Shown here: piece by piece, positions 6,416-15,507 of the stretch
How positions within the stretch are numbered: position 1 is the stretch's first letter
Layout of the letters: each line of letters opens with the position of its first letter
Origin: Clostridia bacterium
GTDB lineage: Bacteria > Bacillota > Clostridia > Oscillospirales > CAG-272
DNA length: 37,138 bases
Direction of reading: 5' to 3'
Assembly: GCA_017522125.1 (NCBI GenBank)
Contig: JAFXAC010000058.1
Span: 1 to 37,138 of the forward strand
Position numbers and translations under genes: made by a program
The notes under the pieces: generated by a model
Told to the model about the DNA's origin: nothing
What the model saw: the letters and a program-made list of their open reading frames with translations, nothing else
The model's database searches: none

Positions 6416-7812
6416 TGTTCTTTTTTAGTAATTCTGAATTTTCCGAAGTTACAGAAGCGGTAGTAGAGGTAAACGATGGTGGAGTTGAGCGCCCAGCCTG
6501 CGGGGTACGCCATACCGAGCCACATCAGCGTGTTTGAAACGTAGTTCGAAACGACGAAAAGGTATATCTGCCTGAAGCCTACGAAGGCGGAGAGCATTAT
6601 CACCATAGGTATCTTCGTGTGTCCCGCACCGCGCAGGGCGGCGGCGTATACCTGATTTACGCAACAGAAAAGGTAGAACGGCGTGATACGGCGCAGAAGC
6701 ATTGCGGCGTTTTCCGCAATCTCAGGTGTCGAGTTGAACACGGGCGCTATGCTGTCCGCGAAAAAGATTATCGGGATTATCGCCACGATGGATGCGGCGG
6801 TCGCCATAAAATAGGCAATATTCGTGCCGCGCTTTGCCCTTTTGATATCGCCGTTGCCGAGGTTTTGTCCGACGAAGGTGGTTATCGCAAGTCCCAATGA
6901 CTGCGCGGGCAAAAACAGAAGCTGGTCTATCTTTGAGTAAGACGTCCACGCGCCGAGGGCGACCTTCTGCGGTATTCCGTCGACTCCGCCGATGTACGAC
7001 TGTACGAATACGTTGGAAAAGGCGGTAAGCGCCATTTGTATTGCGGCGGGTAAGCCGATGGAGATTATCTGACGGAGTATTTTTTTGTCTATCCGTATCT
7101 GACGGGGCATAAGCTTTACCCACGTATCGTTGCGAAGGAGCGTGATCACCGTAAGCACGGCGGACAGGCATTGCGCGATGACGGTAGCAAGCGCTACGCC
7201 GTCAACGTCCATACCGAAGCCGAAAACGAACAGCACGTCAAGCACTATATTAGTAACGGCGGAAACGACAAGAAAATAGAAGGGATGGCGCGAGTCACCG
7301 ACGGCGCGAAGTATGCCCGCGCCGATGTTATAGACCATAAGCCCTATAACGCCCGCGAAATATATAATAAGGTAGGTTTTTGCGTAAGGGTAAACGCTTC
7401 CGTCCTTGCCGAGCATCAGCTCGACCATCAGCGGCGTGAAAAGCACGCCCGCGATCGTGATGAAAACGCCCATAACGAGAGTTATTGCGATCGAGGTGTG
7501 CGCCGCGCGGCGTACGCCTTCCTCGTTTTTTGCGCCGAAATATTGGGAGATAACTACTCCCGCGCCGCTTGAAAGTCCGAGGAAAAAGCCGATCAGAATA
7601 TTGATAACGGGGGCAACGCTTCCGACGGCGGCGTAGGCATCGTCGATGCCCGTCTGACCGATAACGAAGGTGTCCACCATATTGTAAAGCTGTTGAAAGA
7701 GGTTACCTACGAGAATGGGTAGGGTGAATTTTATAAGTTTTTTTACGATACTGCCCTCGGTCATATCGATTTGCGCCGCCTGTGCGCGTGAACGGGGCTT
7801 TGTAAGGGTCAT
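6412..7812 (-). CDS. MATE-family multidrug/toxin extrusion transporter
   Basis: The 466-residue protein has about twelve hydrophobic segments arranged as two halves. It opens with the typical MATE N-terminus (TEGSIVKKLIKFTLPILVGNLFQQLYNMVDTFVIG pattern, residues 16-50) and repeats related motifs near the middle. Members export cationic compounds in exchange for Na+ or H+. The substrate cannot be predicted. The ATG at 7812 has an AGAGGTGA site. It is the first gene of an operon with a TPR-DUF1963 protein and a mannitol-phosphate dehydrogenase homologue, with its own promoter at 7852-7880. Confidence 0.92.
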   Translation of the reverse strand: MTLTKPRSRAQAAQIDMTEGSIVKKLIKFTLPILVGNLFQQLYNMVDTFVIGQTGIDDAYAAVGSVAPVINILIGFFLGLSSGAGVVISQYFGAKNEEGVRRAAHTSIAITLVMGVFITIAGVLFTPLMVELMLGKDGSVYPYAKTYLIIYFAGVIGLMVYNIGAGILRAVGDSRHPFYFLVVSAVTNIVLDVLFVFGFGMDVDGVALATVIAQCLSAVLTVITLLRNDTWVKLMPRQIRIDKKILRQIISIGLPAAIQMALTAFSNVFVQSYIGGVDGIPQKVALGAWTSYSKIDQLLFLPAQSLGLAITTFVGQNLGNGDIKRAKRGTNIAYFMATAASIVAIIPIIFFADSIAPVFNSTPEIAENAAMLLRRITPFYLFCCVNQVYAAALRGAGHTKIPMVIMLSAFVGFRQIYLFVVSNYVSNTLMWLGMAYPAGWALNSTIVYLYYRFCNFGKFRITKKEQ

Positions 7813-7851
7813 AGAGAAGCGTCACCTCTTTTGGATTTTGCGTTAAAATAT

Positions 7852-7880
7852 ATTATATCACAAAACATAGAAAAAAGCAA
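7852..7880 (-). promoter_or_regulatory. Promoter of the MATE operon
   Basis: On the minus strand TTGCTT (7875-7880) and TATAAT (7852-7857) are 17 bases apart. The -35 box lies within the distal arm of the terminator of the upstream operon, so terminator and promoter share bases. Confidence 0.7.
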
Positions 7881-7919
7881 TAAAAAAGGGGCTTTTTGCC
7901 CCTTTTTTATTGCTTTTTT
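7871..7919 (-). terminator. Terminator of the seven-gene catabolic operon
   Basis: A 22-bp arm (7871-7892) pairs perfectly with 7898-7919 around a 5-base loop, with a GGGGC/GCCCC core and long A/T flanks that give a U-run in either direction. It begins at the aldolase stop codon and separates the operon from the MATE gene. Confidence 0.92.
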
Positions 7920-8764
7920 TACGCCTTTCCGTTGCAACCGAAAAGAACCATTTTCTTCATGGCTTCTGCCTTGATCTCGGCAACCTTCATGTTTCTCATT
8001 TCAAGGTAGCCGATCTTCTCGTCAAGCGCGCGGCGAACTGCACGCTCACCTGCGAGGCAGAGGTCGGTGAAGATATTTACCTTTGCGATACCGCCCTTGA
8101 TGGTGTTGCGGAAATCGTCGTCGGAAAGTCCGCTTCCGCCGTGAAGAACGAGGGGAGTGTCGATGGTGGCACGGATCTCTGCAAGTCTGTCAAGGTCAAG
8201 ACAGGGCTTTTTGATGTATGCGCCGTGTGCAGTTCCGATAGCAACTGCGAGAGCGTCAACGCCCGTAGCCTCAACGAATGCCTTTGCCTGCTCGGGGGTG
8301 GTGTATGCGGATTTTGCGTCGCCGTCGGACTCTGCCGCGCCCTCGTTGTTTCCAACGTGACCGATCTCGCCCTCAACGGTTGCGCCCTTTGCGTGCGCCA
8401 TTTCGACCATCTTGCGGGTGAGGGCAATATTCTCAGCCTCGTCACCTGCGCTACCGTCGAACATAATGGAGGTAAAGCCAAGGTCAAGCGCCTCGATACA
8501 TCTCTCAACGGTAAGACCGTGGTCGTAGTGCATAACTACGGGAACGGTTGCGCGCTCTGCGGCGGCGCGGACGGAGGGAGCGATGAGCTTAAGCTCGCCG
8601 TAGGGAAGAAGAACCTCGGCAGTACCGATGATAACGGGGGAGCGAGTTTCCTCAGCGGCTGCGATAACAGCCTCAAGCATATCGGAGTCGGTGGTGTTGA
8701 AAAGACCGACAGCGTAACCGCCCTTCTGGGCAGGAATAAGTACGTCGTTAAGATTTACAAGCAT
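7919..8764 (-). CDS. Class II ketose-bisphosphate aldolase (tagatose/fructose type)
   Basis: The 281-residue protein is a zinc-dependent class II aldolase. The catalytic Asp81 and zinc ligand His82 lie in HYDHG, with His180 (GTAHGAY) and His208 (LVLHGGSG) as the other ligands and GIAKVNIFTDL near 224 for phosphate binding. This spacing matches the GatY/KbaY tagatose-bisphosphate aldolases almost exactly. Such enzymes split a ketose-1-phosphate or bisphosphate into dihydroxyacetone phosphate and an aldehyde. All metal ligands are intact. It is the last gene of the operon, 19 bases after the isomerase, with its own AAGGAGATAT site. Its natural substrate is unknown; the neighbours suggest an unusual ketose phosphate. 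Confidence 0.9.
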   Translation of the reverse strand: MLVNLNDVLIPAQKGGYAVGLFNTTDSDMLEAVIAAAEETRSPVIIGTAEVLLPYGELKLIAPSVRAAAERATVPVVMHYDHGLTVERCIEALDLGFTSIMFDGSAGDEAENIALTRKMVEMAHAKGATVEGEIGHVGNNEGAAESDGDAKSAYTTPEQAKAFVEATGVDALAVAIGTAHGAYIKKPCLDLDRLAEIRATIDTPLVLHGGSGLSDDDFRNTIKGGIAKVNIFTDLCLAGERAVRRALDEKIGYLEMRNMKVAEIKAEAMKKMVLFGCNGKA

Positions 8765-8783
8765 TTTTTATATCTCCTTGAAA

Positions 8784-10187
8784 TTAAATAATATCGTATT
8801 CAATGCGGAGCAGCTGAGCAAAATAAGCCATCTCACGGGGAGTTGCGCCGTAAACGAGCGCACTGTGGTGGGTTGCGCCGAGCAGAGAAAGCTCCTCAAG
8901 GAACTGCGCGATGGGCTTGCGGGGCTTCATCCAACCGCGAACGCGGCAAGCGGCAAAGCTGGGATCCTCGCCCTCTTTGACTTCTTGCATGGTAACGGGG
9001 GAGATGACCATCTTGAAGTCGCCGTTCGTGCGGTAAAGGTTGACAAAGGTAGCCTCGCCCGCCTTGTAGCAGCCGTAGGAAACGACGGGATCCTTAGTAT
9101 CGCCAAAGATGAACTTGATGCCCTTCATACCGGGACGGAACGCGGTAAGGTTGGGGTTGTACTCACCCATATGGCAAAGAAGAAGAGTGTCGTTCTTCCA
9201 GTCGGGGCAGAAAATTTCAATAAAGGAGGTTTCGTCATATGCGGAAAGGAGCGCGCCGACCAGGGAAGCGGTGAGCACGTCGCCCTCGCCCGCATAGCCG
9301 ATACCGCGAGCCATGGACTTGCAAGCTTCCATAAAGGGCATAATTTCAAGTCCCGTGTCAACTGCTATTTCGCGGAAGTTTGCGGTGAAGGCATCGATGC
9401 CGTTATCGTTTATCCACTTGCGGACCGCAAGAGAGTTCTTTACGGTGCGGCGGTGGGTTTCCTCGTCAACGGGCTCGATTTCATAATAAGTCTCGCGGTC
9501 AAGTGCCATTTCGGCCTCAACTGCAGCCTCGTCAACGCTCTCGATAAGGGCGGCGAACTCGTTCTTCTTGGGGTATACCACCTCAACGCCGAGGCGGGAG
9601 AGCATATCGGCGTCGGGAACGAGGAAGTCGCCCATACCGTCAAAGCTTCCGCCGATGCTTGCGGTCTTGCTTCCCGCAAGAGAGGTAGCGGCAACTGCGG
9701 CGCGGAGATAGCCTGAGGCGCGGTCGATAACGTCGGAATTGTCAATATGACCTGCGGCGATAGCAAAGGTCTTGCCCTTGGTGTGGAGCATATTGCACAT
9801 ATCCATAACGCCGTGGATACCCTGACAGTAAGCTATCTCGCCCTGATCCTGGGAGGGGCCGAAGTCAAAGGTCTCGGTGGTGTCAAGGACAACGATGGGG
9901 AGCTTGGTTGCGCTCAGAGGTCCAATGCTCTCAAGAGAGGGGGAGTATGCGGCGTGCCAGGTTACGATAGCGGAGCATCCTGCCTCTTCAAAGGACTTGA
10001 TAGCGGCGTCAAACTCGGACTCGATACGGCAGAAGGGGGAGAGGAAAACCTCAAATCCGCGCTCTTCTATAAGGTCAGCGAGCTTCTTTGCGAATGGCTC
10101 AAGACGGGGGCGAGCCTTAGCGCCGCTTCCGATATCGTCGTAGAGCTTAATATAAAAAGGAAGGAATCCTATTTTAACCTTATTCAT
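8784..10187 (-). CDS. L-arabinose/L-fucose isomerase-like protein
   Basis: The 467-residue protein has the three-domain layout of the AraA/FucI superfamily. The expected metal ligands can be placed: Glu301 in AGEGDVLT, Glu324 in SFIEIF, His339 in LLLCHMGE, and His440 or His441 in THHSAL. Such enzymes interconvert aldoses and ketoses with Mn2+. The length is somewhat short of AraA (about 500), and I would not assign arabinose as substrate because no other ara gene is present. It lies between the amidohydrolase and aldolase genes with 18- and 19-base gaps, and has an AAAGGAG site. Its likely role is to make the ketose that the operon's FGGY kinase phosphorylates. Confidence 0.85.
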   Translation of the reverse strand: MNKVKIGFLPFYIKLYDDIGSGAKARPRLEPFAKKLADLIEERGFEVFLSPFCRIESEFDAAIKSFEEAGCSAIVTWHAAYSPSLESIGPLSATKLPIVVLDTTETFDFGPSQDQGEIAYCQGIHGVMDMCNMLHTKGKTFAIAAGHIDNSDVIDRASGYLRAAVAATSLAGSKTASIGGSFDGMGDFLVPDADMLSRLGVEVVYPKKNEFAALIESVDEAAVEAEMALDRETYYEIEPVDEETHRRTVKNSLAVRKWINDNGIDAFTANFREIAVDTGLEIMPFMEACKSMARGIGYAGEGDVLTASLVGALLSAYDETSFIEIFCPDWKNDTLLLCHMGEYNPNLTAFRPGMKGIKFIFGDTKDPVVSYGCYKAGEATFVNLYRTNGDFKMVISPVTMQEVKEGEDPSFAACRVRGWMKPRKPIAQFLEELSLLGATHHSALVYGATPREMAYFAQLLRIEYDII

Positions 10188-10205
10188 TTTAATTTCTCCT
10201 TTGGG

Positions 10206-11222
10206 TTAGATTTTGATGTCGAAGTAAGCGGCGGCGTTCTTGCAGAATATCTTTTCGATATCCTCGCGGGTAAGTCCGAGCTGTATTGCCGCCTCGCGTA
10301 CAGCCAAAAGCTCCTCGTAAACGAAGGTGGTGATGTTGGGGTCGTCCGACTCCTCCATATGAGAGTCGTTCGAAACGTCACCGTAGATTCCGCGCGGAAC
10401 TACGTTTACGTAGGTGCCGTTCTTCTCGATACGGAACATACGCATCTTGGTGAAGGGCATATCCGTACCGAACATTACGCGGTCCGTGCCAACTGCCTCA
10501 AACATCTTTGCCATTGCATAGGCGGAGGTGTTTGCGGAGAAATCAAAGTAGAGATTCTTGGTGTTCTTAAGTACCTCAAAGGCATCTCCTACGTCGGAGG
10601 GAATGTACGCTCTGCCGACGTGAGCAATGATGACCTTTGCGTTGGGGTAACGCTCGTCGATCTCCATCATCTGTGCGAGGTTGATGGGGTCGCGCAGACG
10701 CAGGTTGCGGGGAATGTGGAGAAGCACGATTCCGCCGATCTTGTTCATAAGCTCGAGCTGACGGTGGGTAAGGAAGTCGAAAATGCGGACTTCACTTGCG
10801 GGAATGTACGAGGGGGAGTTGTTCTGGTAGGGCTTGATTCCCGAAAAGCCGTTTATCATAGCCTTGAGTATCTCTTCCTCGTCGGAATCCCAGTTGGTGC
10901 AGTACAGGGAACGGTGTCCGTACTTGTCGGCGCACTCGCGGATGTACTTGTTTACTACGGGGAGGTTGCAGCTGGGCGAGCCCGTGAGGACCTGCGTTAC
11001 GGTCTTGCCCGGGAATACCTTGGAGTAGGTCTCCTTCATATCCTCGTAGGTAAGGGAGGGGGCGACGATGGAGGTCCAGGTTACACAGCCCTTAAGACCG
11101 ACCTTGCGCGTGCCGGGCTCCCAAAGATGCATATGTGTGTCGATAAGATGGTCAGGAAGAAAGTCACACAGCTTTTCCTGCCAGACCTTGCGGTCATATT
11201 CTGTTACGTCTATTCCGAACAT
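10206..11222 (-). CDS. Amidohydrolase-2 family metal-dependent hydrolase (possible lactonase)
   Basis: The 338-residue protein is a TIM-barrel amidohydrolase. His30 and His32 in DTHMHLW form the first metal pair, and Lys130 (GIKPY), His169 (LLHIPRN), His201 (IIAHVGR) and Asp254 (FGTDMPF) follow at the positions expected in this family. Relatives include decarboxylases, dipeptidase-like enzymes and sugar lactonases. Between two dehydrogenase-fold proteins and sugar enzymes, hydrolysis of a sugar lactone or of an N-acyl/imine intermediate is plausible, but this is inference. The ATG at 11222 follows AAAGGAG; the gene starts 13 bases after the kinase stop. Confidence 0.82.
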   Translation of the reverse strand: MFGIDVTEYDRKVWQEKLCDFLPDHLIDTHMHLWEPGTRKVGLKGCVTWTSIVAPSLTYEDMKETYSKVFPGKTVTQVLTGSPSCNLPVVNKYIRECADKYGHRSLYCTNWDSDEEEILKAMINGFSGIKPYQNNSPSYIPASEVRIFDFLTHRQLELMNKIGGIVLLHIPRNLRLRDPINLAQMMEIDERYPNAKVIIAHVGRAYIPSDVGDAFEVLKNTKNLYFDFSANTSAYAMAKMFEAVGTDRVMFGTDMPFTKMRMFRIEKNGTYVNVVPRGIYGDVSNDSHMEESDDPNITTFVYEELLAVREAAIQLGLTREDIEKIFCKNAAAYFDIKI

Positions 11223-11235
11223 AGCTTAACTCCTT

Positions 11236-12714
11236 TCAGTCTGCCAGCGCGAAGCGTCGGTAGGCTTGATATTTTTTACTGTAATACTCCGTCACGGCAG
11301 GGTCTGCGGGGACGAAGATGCGGCGGGGCATAGCAGCCGCCTCGGTGAGGTCACCGAACGCGCCCGTTCCCGTAGCGGCAAGCATAGCCGCGCCGAGTGC
11401 GGGGGCATCGGGCTCTGCCAAACGGTAGAGCTTTCTGTCAGCGAACACTGCCGCAACTATTTCAAGCCACAGGCGGCTCTTGGACGCACCGCCCGAAATA
11501 ACTATCTCGCTTCCTGCGGGGAAGCCTGCTGCCTCAAACGCCTCAACGAGTGCGCGCGCCTCAAACGCCGCGCCCTCCATAGCCGCAAGCGCGGTGTCGG
11601 CGGGAGTCTTGCCCTCGGCTACGCTCATGGGAACGCACACGCCGTCCTTGTGGGGAATAGCGGGATTCGGGGGCAGGGGGCATACGAAGTAATCGGACAG
11701 CTTTGCACGCTTGTTGTCCGCGCCCTCCATCTCTATTTCAAGGTCGAGCGCCGCGGGCGTCGTGCCGCAGGACGCGGCAAATGCGCCGAGTGCGCCGCCA
11801 CAGCCCGCAAGGGATTTCATAACGCCGAATCTGCCGTTTATGGGGTGCGTGCAGGGTGCGGGATAGGGGGGATTGCTTATGGGAGAGGGCGAAACGCCGA
11901 ATATTACCCACGCAGTACCCGTAGCTATAAGGAGCTGACCGTTTTCGGTCACGCCGCTTCCGAGAGATGCGCAGTATTGGTCGTGTGCGCCAACGTATAC
12001 GGGAATGCCTGCCTCAAGCTCGCAAAGCTCTGCGACCTCGGGCAGAAGCGTGCCCGCAAGCGAGCCGCAGGGCGCGACCGTGGGAAGCTTGTCGGCGCTT
12101 ATGCCGAGAAGCTCAAGCGCCTCGGTGATGTATTCACCCTTTTTGTAATCGTAAAGACGGGAAAGAACCATTCCCGTGGGGTCGGTAACGAAGTTACCGC
12201 AAAGGTAGCCCGTAACGGACTCCTGAGTGGTATAAAAATGCTTTGCCGCGCTGAATATCTCGCTCTTGTTGCGGGAGAGCCACAAAAGCTTGGATATGCA
12301 GTCGGTGGGAGCAACGGGCCAGCCGCACTTGTCGCGGATGTTGTCAGCGCCGAGAGCCGCGGCAACGTCCTCGGCCTCCTTGGTCGCACGGCGGTCCATC
12401 CACGTTAGCGCATCGCAAAGGGGAACGTTATTCTCATCGGCGGGATAAATGCTTCCTGCCTGCGAGGAGAAGGAGATTCCCGAAATACTGCGTCTTTCGT
12501 GCTCGTCAACGCACGATACGGCGGAGCGAATGGCGGAAACAGTTGCTCTGTTCCAATCGGCGGGGCTTTGCTCCACACCGCTTGGGACGGGGTAGTAGGT
12601 GGGGTAATCGGCACTTCCGCGACCGATCACGCCATCGGGCTTGCCGTCCACGCCAACGCGCAGAACGGCAGCCTTTACGGCGGTAGAACCGATATCTATA
12701 CCTAAAAAGTACAT
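11236..12714 (-). CDS. FGGY-family carbohydrate kinase (xylulokinase-like)
   Basis: The 492-residue protein starts with the ATPase motif FLGIDIGSTAVKAAVL (residues 3-18). It has TWMDRRA at 104-110, catalytic Asp245 in GAHDQ, the phosphate motif IATGTAW (263-269) and the adenosine motif ISGGASKSRLW near 400. FGGY kinases phosphorylate ketoses or polyols with ATP. The closest general resemblance is to xylulokinase, but the operon context argues for a dedicated substrate. The ATG at 12714 has an AAGGAAA site and lies 20 bases after the aminotransferase. It would feed a phosphorylated ketose to the aldolase. Confidence 0.9.
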   Translation of the reverse strand: MYFLGIDIGSTAVKAAVLRVGVDGKPDGVIGRGSADYPTYYPVPSGVEQSPADWNRATVSAIRSAVSCVDEHERRSISGISFSSQAGSIYPADENNVPLCDALTWMDRRATKEAEDVAAALGADNIRDKCGWPVAPTDCISKLLWLSRNKSEIFSAAKHFYTTQESVTGYLCGNFVTDPTGMVLSRLYDYKKGEYITEALELLGISADKLPTVAPCGSLAGTLLPEVAELCELEAGIPVYVGAHDQYCASLGSGVTENGQLLIATGTAWVIFGVSPSPISNPPYPAPCTHPINGRFGVMKSLAGCGGALGAFAASCGTTPAALDLEIEMEGADNKRAKLSDYFVCPLPPNPAIPHKDGVCVPMSVAEGKTPADTALAAMEGAAFEARALVEAFEAAGFPAGSEIVISGGASKSRLWLEIVAAVFADRKLYRLAEPDAPALGAAMLAATGTGAFGDLTEAAAMPRRIFVPADPAVTEYYSKKYQAYRRFALAD

Positions 12715-12734
12715 ATTATTTTCCTTATTATAAA

Positions 12735-14276
12735 TTATTCAGCGAGAATGGAATCAAGCACACAGAGTATCTTGTTTGCGGTAGCCTCGGTGGTGATCAC
12801 CGGCGGCTTGAAGAGAACGCCGGGCACGCAGTTGGGCTTGTAGAGCTGTGCGGACGCGTCGATGCAATAGGTGTGCATCTTCTTGGTGAATACCGCAGCC
12901 TCCTCCACGGTGTGGAAGTGGAGCGCCGCAAGAAGTCCGAGTCCGTCTGCCGCAACGAGCTTCTGGGGGTACTTTGCGCAAAGAGCCTTGAGTCCGTCCT
13001 CAAAGAGGTCGGAGATGCGGTCAAGCTCATCGGCGTTTTCCTGAACGTACTTGATGGTGATGATGTATGCGAGGGCGGCAAGCTCCTCCTGACCGTTGGT
13101 AACGAGTGCGCCGAACTGGTTAAGGTTATCGTACTCGGCGGTGGTCACGATACGGCTTGCGGGGTATTCGCCACCGGGGAAGCCCTTACCGATAACGGCA
13201 AAGTCGGGGTTAAGACCGTAGCGGCGGAAGAGGAATACGCTTCCGTACCACATACCCGTCTGGATCTCGTCGACCATGGTGGGAGTGTCGCAGGCGTGGC
13301 AGAGGTCGTAGACCGTGCGCAGATACTCGGGCTCAAGCTTTGTTCCGCCGTAGTTCATCATAATGATCTCGTGCATAAAACCTGCGGTCTTGTAGTTGCC
13401 GCTATTGTATTTTTCAAGCTTTGCGCGGAAGTCCTCAACGTCGTTGGGACGAACGGAAACGACCTTCCACATCTCGGCACCGTCAGCCTTCTCGCGGAAG
13501 TCCTCCCACAGACCGCGCAGGGTCTGTGCGATAACGGTAGTGCCGTGGTAGTTGCCCGTAAGTCCGCCTGCCTTGTCAGCCATAACGAAGAATACGGGGG
13601 TCTTTCCTGCGTACTTGGGCGCGGGAAGCTCGGGGGAGAGGTGGTAGAAGCGTGCGAGCATCATCTTCATACCTGCCTCGCAGGCGAGAGAGCCTGTTTC
13701 AAGGTTGATAACGCGGTTGAGAACGCCCTTTTCCTTGGACGCGATAACGGCGTCAAGTGCCTTGTCGTCGTTGTCAGCGATGCCGTTTGCGGCGGCAACG
13801 ATGCGGCGCTCGTGCAGACGGGTTATGTAACCGCGGGTGTTGTTGTGGGTAGCGTTGAGAACGCCGAGCTTGCGGGCGTTGTCAATGAGCTTGTAGCCTG
13901 CAAACGCGTGGCCGAGGGAAGCGTGGTAATGCTCGCTCTTACCAATGAGGTAGAGCTTGCCGTCCTCGCCAAGACGGAAGCAGCCGTAGCCGCCGAGGGG
14001 AGATGCGTTCTTGTCCTCTGCCTTGCGGAAGGAGTCGGTGGGCGCACCGTCGTTGTTATCGTCAGCCATGGGCTCGATAACGGTAGTGCCTACAAGCTCA
14101 AGCAGGGAGTCGTTCTTTGCCTGCGCGGCGGCGTCAAAGAAGCTGACCTCCTCGTTGGCGATAGCCATAGCCTCGTCGTAGGTCATCTTGCCGAAGAAGG
14201 CGTTGGCACGAGCCACACCCTCGAAATAAGACTTTCCTATAAGAGAGGAAAGGGAATACTTTACGTCCTTAAACAT
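12735..14276 (-). CDS. Class III PLP-dependent aminotransferase
   Basis: The 513-residue protein has the class III fold: a GSLACEAG motif near 195, YHGTT near 243, the cofactor-binding MVDEIQTGMW (Asp336, Gln339) and the Schiff-base Lys364 in VIGKGFPGG. Enzymes of this class move an amino group between an omega-amine, amino sugar or aminocyclitol and a keto acid. It is longer than typical class III enzymes (about 430-460), with an N-terminal extension of roughly 60-80 residues. Its ATG directly follows the upstream stop (TAAATG), using an AGGAGGT site inside the preceding gene, so the two are probably coupled. In a sugar operon this points to an amino-sugar-type substrate. Confidence 0.9.
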   Translation of the reverse strand: MFKDVKYSLSSLIGKSYFEGVARANAFFGKMTYDEAMAIANEEVSFFDAAAQAKNDSLLELVGTTVIEPMADDNNDGAPTDSFRKAEDKNASPLGGYGCFRLGEDGKLYLIGKSEHYHASLGHAFAGYKLIDNARKLGVLNATHNNTRGYITRLHERRIVAAANGIADNDDKALDAVIASKEKGVLNRVINLETGSLACEAGMKMMLARFYHLSPELPAPKYAGKTPVFFVMADKAGGLTGNYHGTTVIAQTLRGLWEDFREKADGAEMWKVVSVRPNDVEDFRAKLEKYNSGNYKTAGFMHEIIMMNYGGTKLEPEYLRTVYDLCHACDTPTMVDEIQTGMWYGSVFLFRRYGLNPDFAVIGKGFPGGEYPASRIVTTAEYDNLNQFGALVTNGQEELAALAYIITIKYVQENADELDRISDLFEDGLKALCAKYPQKLVAADGLGLLAALHFHTVEEAAVFTKKMHTYCIDASAQLYKPNCVPGVLFKPPVITTEATANKILCVLDSILAE

Positions 14277-15431
14277 TTATTTTACCTCCTCGAGTTTAAC
14301 TGCGCGGCGCTCCTTGTGAGAGATGAGCGCGGCGGTCTGAAGTCTGTGGGAAAGCTCTGTTTCCTCGGGGCGCAGGCAACCGAAGGGAACTTCGATTCCG
14401 CTGACCTCGCAGATAAAGGTCGCCCACATCTGGAGCATGGAGTCGGTAAAGCCAAACTCGAAAATGCTTCCCGTAACGGTGGGGATCATGGGCTTGTGTC
14501 CGACGTCAACGCGGCACCACGCCTGCTCGCGTCCGCGAGGCTCGGTGTAGAAGAATGCGTTGGGGTCGTCGGTGGAGAAGCGTGCGGACTGGTTGAGTCC
14601 GTCGACCTCAATGTTCCAGGAGTTGGTAGCACCGGGGCACATACGCTTGGTTTCTATAATAAGGGGGAAGCAGTCGCCGCCGTCGCAAACGTTGCAGACG
14701 AGGTGTGCGTTATCCCAAGTAAGGCAGGGAGCTACGCCGCCCTTGCCGTCGGGACGCTCCTTAACGATGTCGGAAAGGTATGCGTAAACGTCCTCGGGTA
14801 TCCAGCCAAGGCGGAAGGGAATATGCTCGGCGTGCAGACCAAGGTCACCCATACAGCCGTACTCGCCGTTTATCTCGATGCGACGCTTCCAGTTGATGGG
14901 CTTGGTAACGTCCATATCGCTGGAGTGACGGAAGTTCGAGCGTACCTCGATTATCTTGCCCGCGTTGCCCTCTCTGATCCAACGAATCATCTCCTGTGCG
15001 CCGGGGAAGTAGGGGAATTCGCCTGAGCAGCGAACGACGACCTCGGGATGTGCCTTGATAGCCTCAAGGATCGCGGCGTTATCATCGCGGTCGATGCCGA
15101 AGGGCTTTTCAGCCATCAGGTGCTTACCTGCGTTGATGATGTCAACGTAAAACTTCTTGTGCAGGTTGTGGGGAACGGCGCAGTAAACGGCGTCGATATC
15201 GTCCTTCTCAAGAAGCTCGTGATAGTCGGCGGTGCTGTACTTTATCGAATCAAAATTGTCGGTAAAGTAAGCGCGTGCGTCCTCGGAGAGATCGCAAACT
15301 CCGACGATCTCGGGGCGGGGGATGGAACGGTCGGAAAGCTGACACCAGCGTGCTGCCGCGCAAGCAAACTCACGGCCCATCAGTCCGCAGCCTATAATGG
15401 CAAAGCGGACGGTCTTTTTCTCATTGCTCAT
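14277..15431 (-). CDS. Gfo/Idh/MocA-family oxidoreductase
   Basis: The 384-residue protein has the dinucleotide motif FAIIGCGLMGREF (10-22), the catalytic/substrate motif EKPFG (108-112) and GDLGLHAEH near 196-204, all typical of the inositol dehydrogenase/glucose-fructose oxidoreductase family. Such enzymes oxidise or reduce a hydroxyl of a sugar or cyclitol using tightly bound or diffusible NAD(P). Unlike its paralogue upstream, the EKP motif is complete. The ATG at 15431 is preceded by GAAAGGTG. Its stop abuts the start of the aminotransferase, which suggests that its keto product is the aminotransferase substrate or the reverse. Confidence 0.9.
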   Translation of the reverse strand: MSNEKKTVRFAIIGCGLMGREFACAAARWCQLSDRSIPRPEIVGVCDLSEDARAYFTDNFDSIKYSTADYHELLEKDDIDAVYCAVPHNLHKKFYVDIINAGKHLMAEKPFGIDRDDNAAILEAIKAHPEVVVRCSGEFPYFPGAQEMIRWIREGNAGKIIEVRSNFRHSSDMDVTKPINWKRRIEINGEYGCMGDLGLHAEHIPFRLGWIPEDVYAYLSDIVKERPDGKGGVAPCLTWDNAHLVCNVCDGGDCFPLIIETKRMCPGATNSWNIEVDGLNQSARFSTDDPNAFFYTEPRGREQAWCRVDVGHKPMIPTVTGSIFEFGFTDSMLQMWATFICEVSGIEVPFGCLRPEETELSHRLQTAALISHKERRAVKLEEVK

Positions 15432-15507
15432 TTGAAAAACACCTTTCTTTATAATGTTTTTTATTTTTTACTTTTTATATTCACCGCCAATGGCGGAGAT
15501 TATCGTC

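Noticed and set aside
9747..11333. A 528-codon plus-strand open frame
   Set aside because: It is antisense to the isomerase, amidohydrolase and kinase genes and spans their junctions; it has no ribosome site or recognisable domain.
12873..15026. A 717-codon open frame on the plus strand
   Set aside because: It lies opposite two clear genes (aminotransferase and oxidoreductase) that carry full family motifs and ribosome sites. Its own translation is low in complexity with no motif, as expected from codon bias in the opposite strand.
15432..15507. Separate promoter between the two oxidoreductase genes
   Set aside because: A TATAAA-like word exists on the minus strand but no -35 at the right spacing; the stem there is short and lacks a T-run, so I leave the operon undivided.
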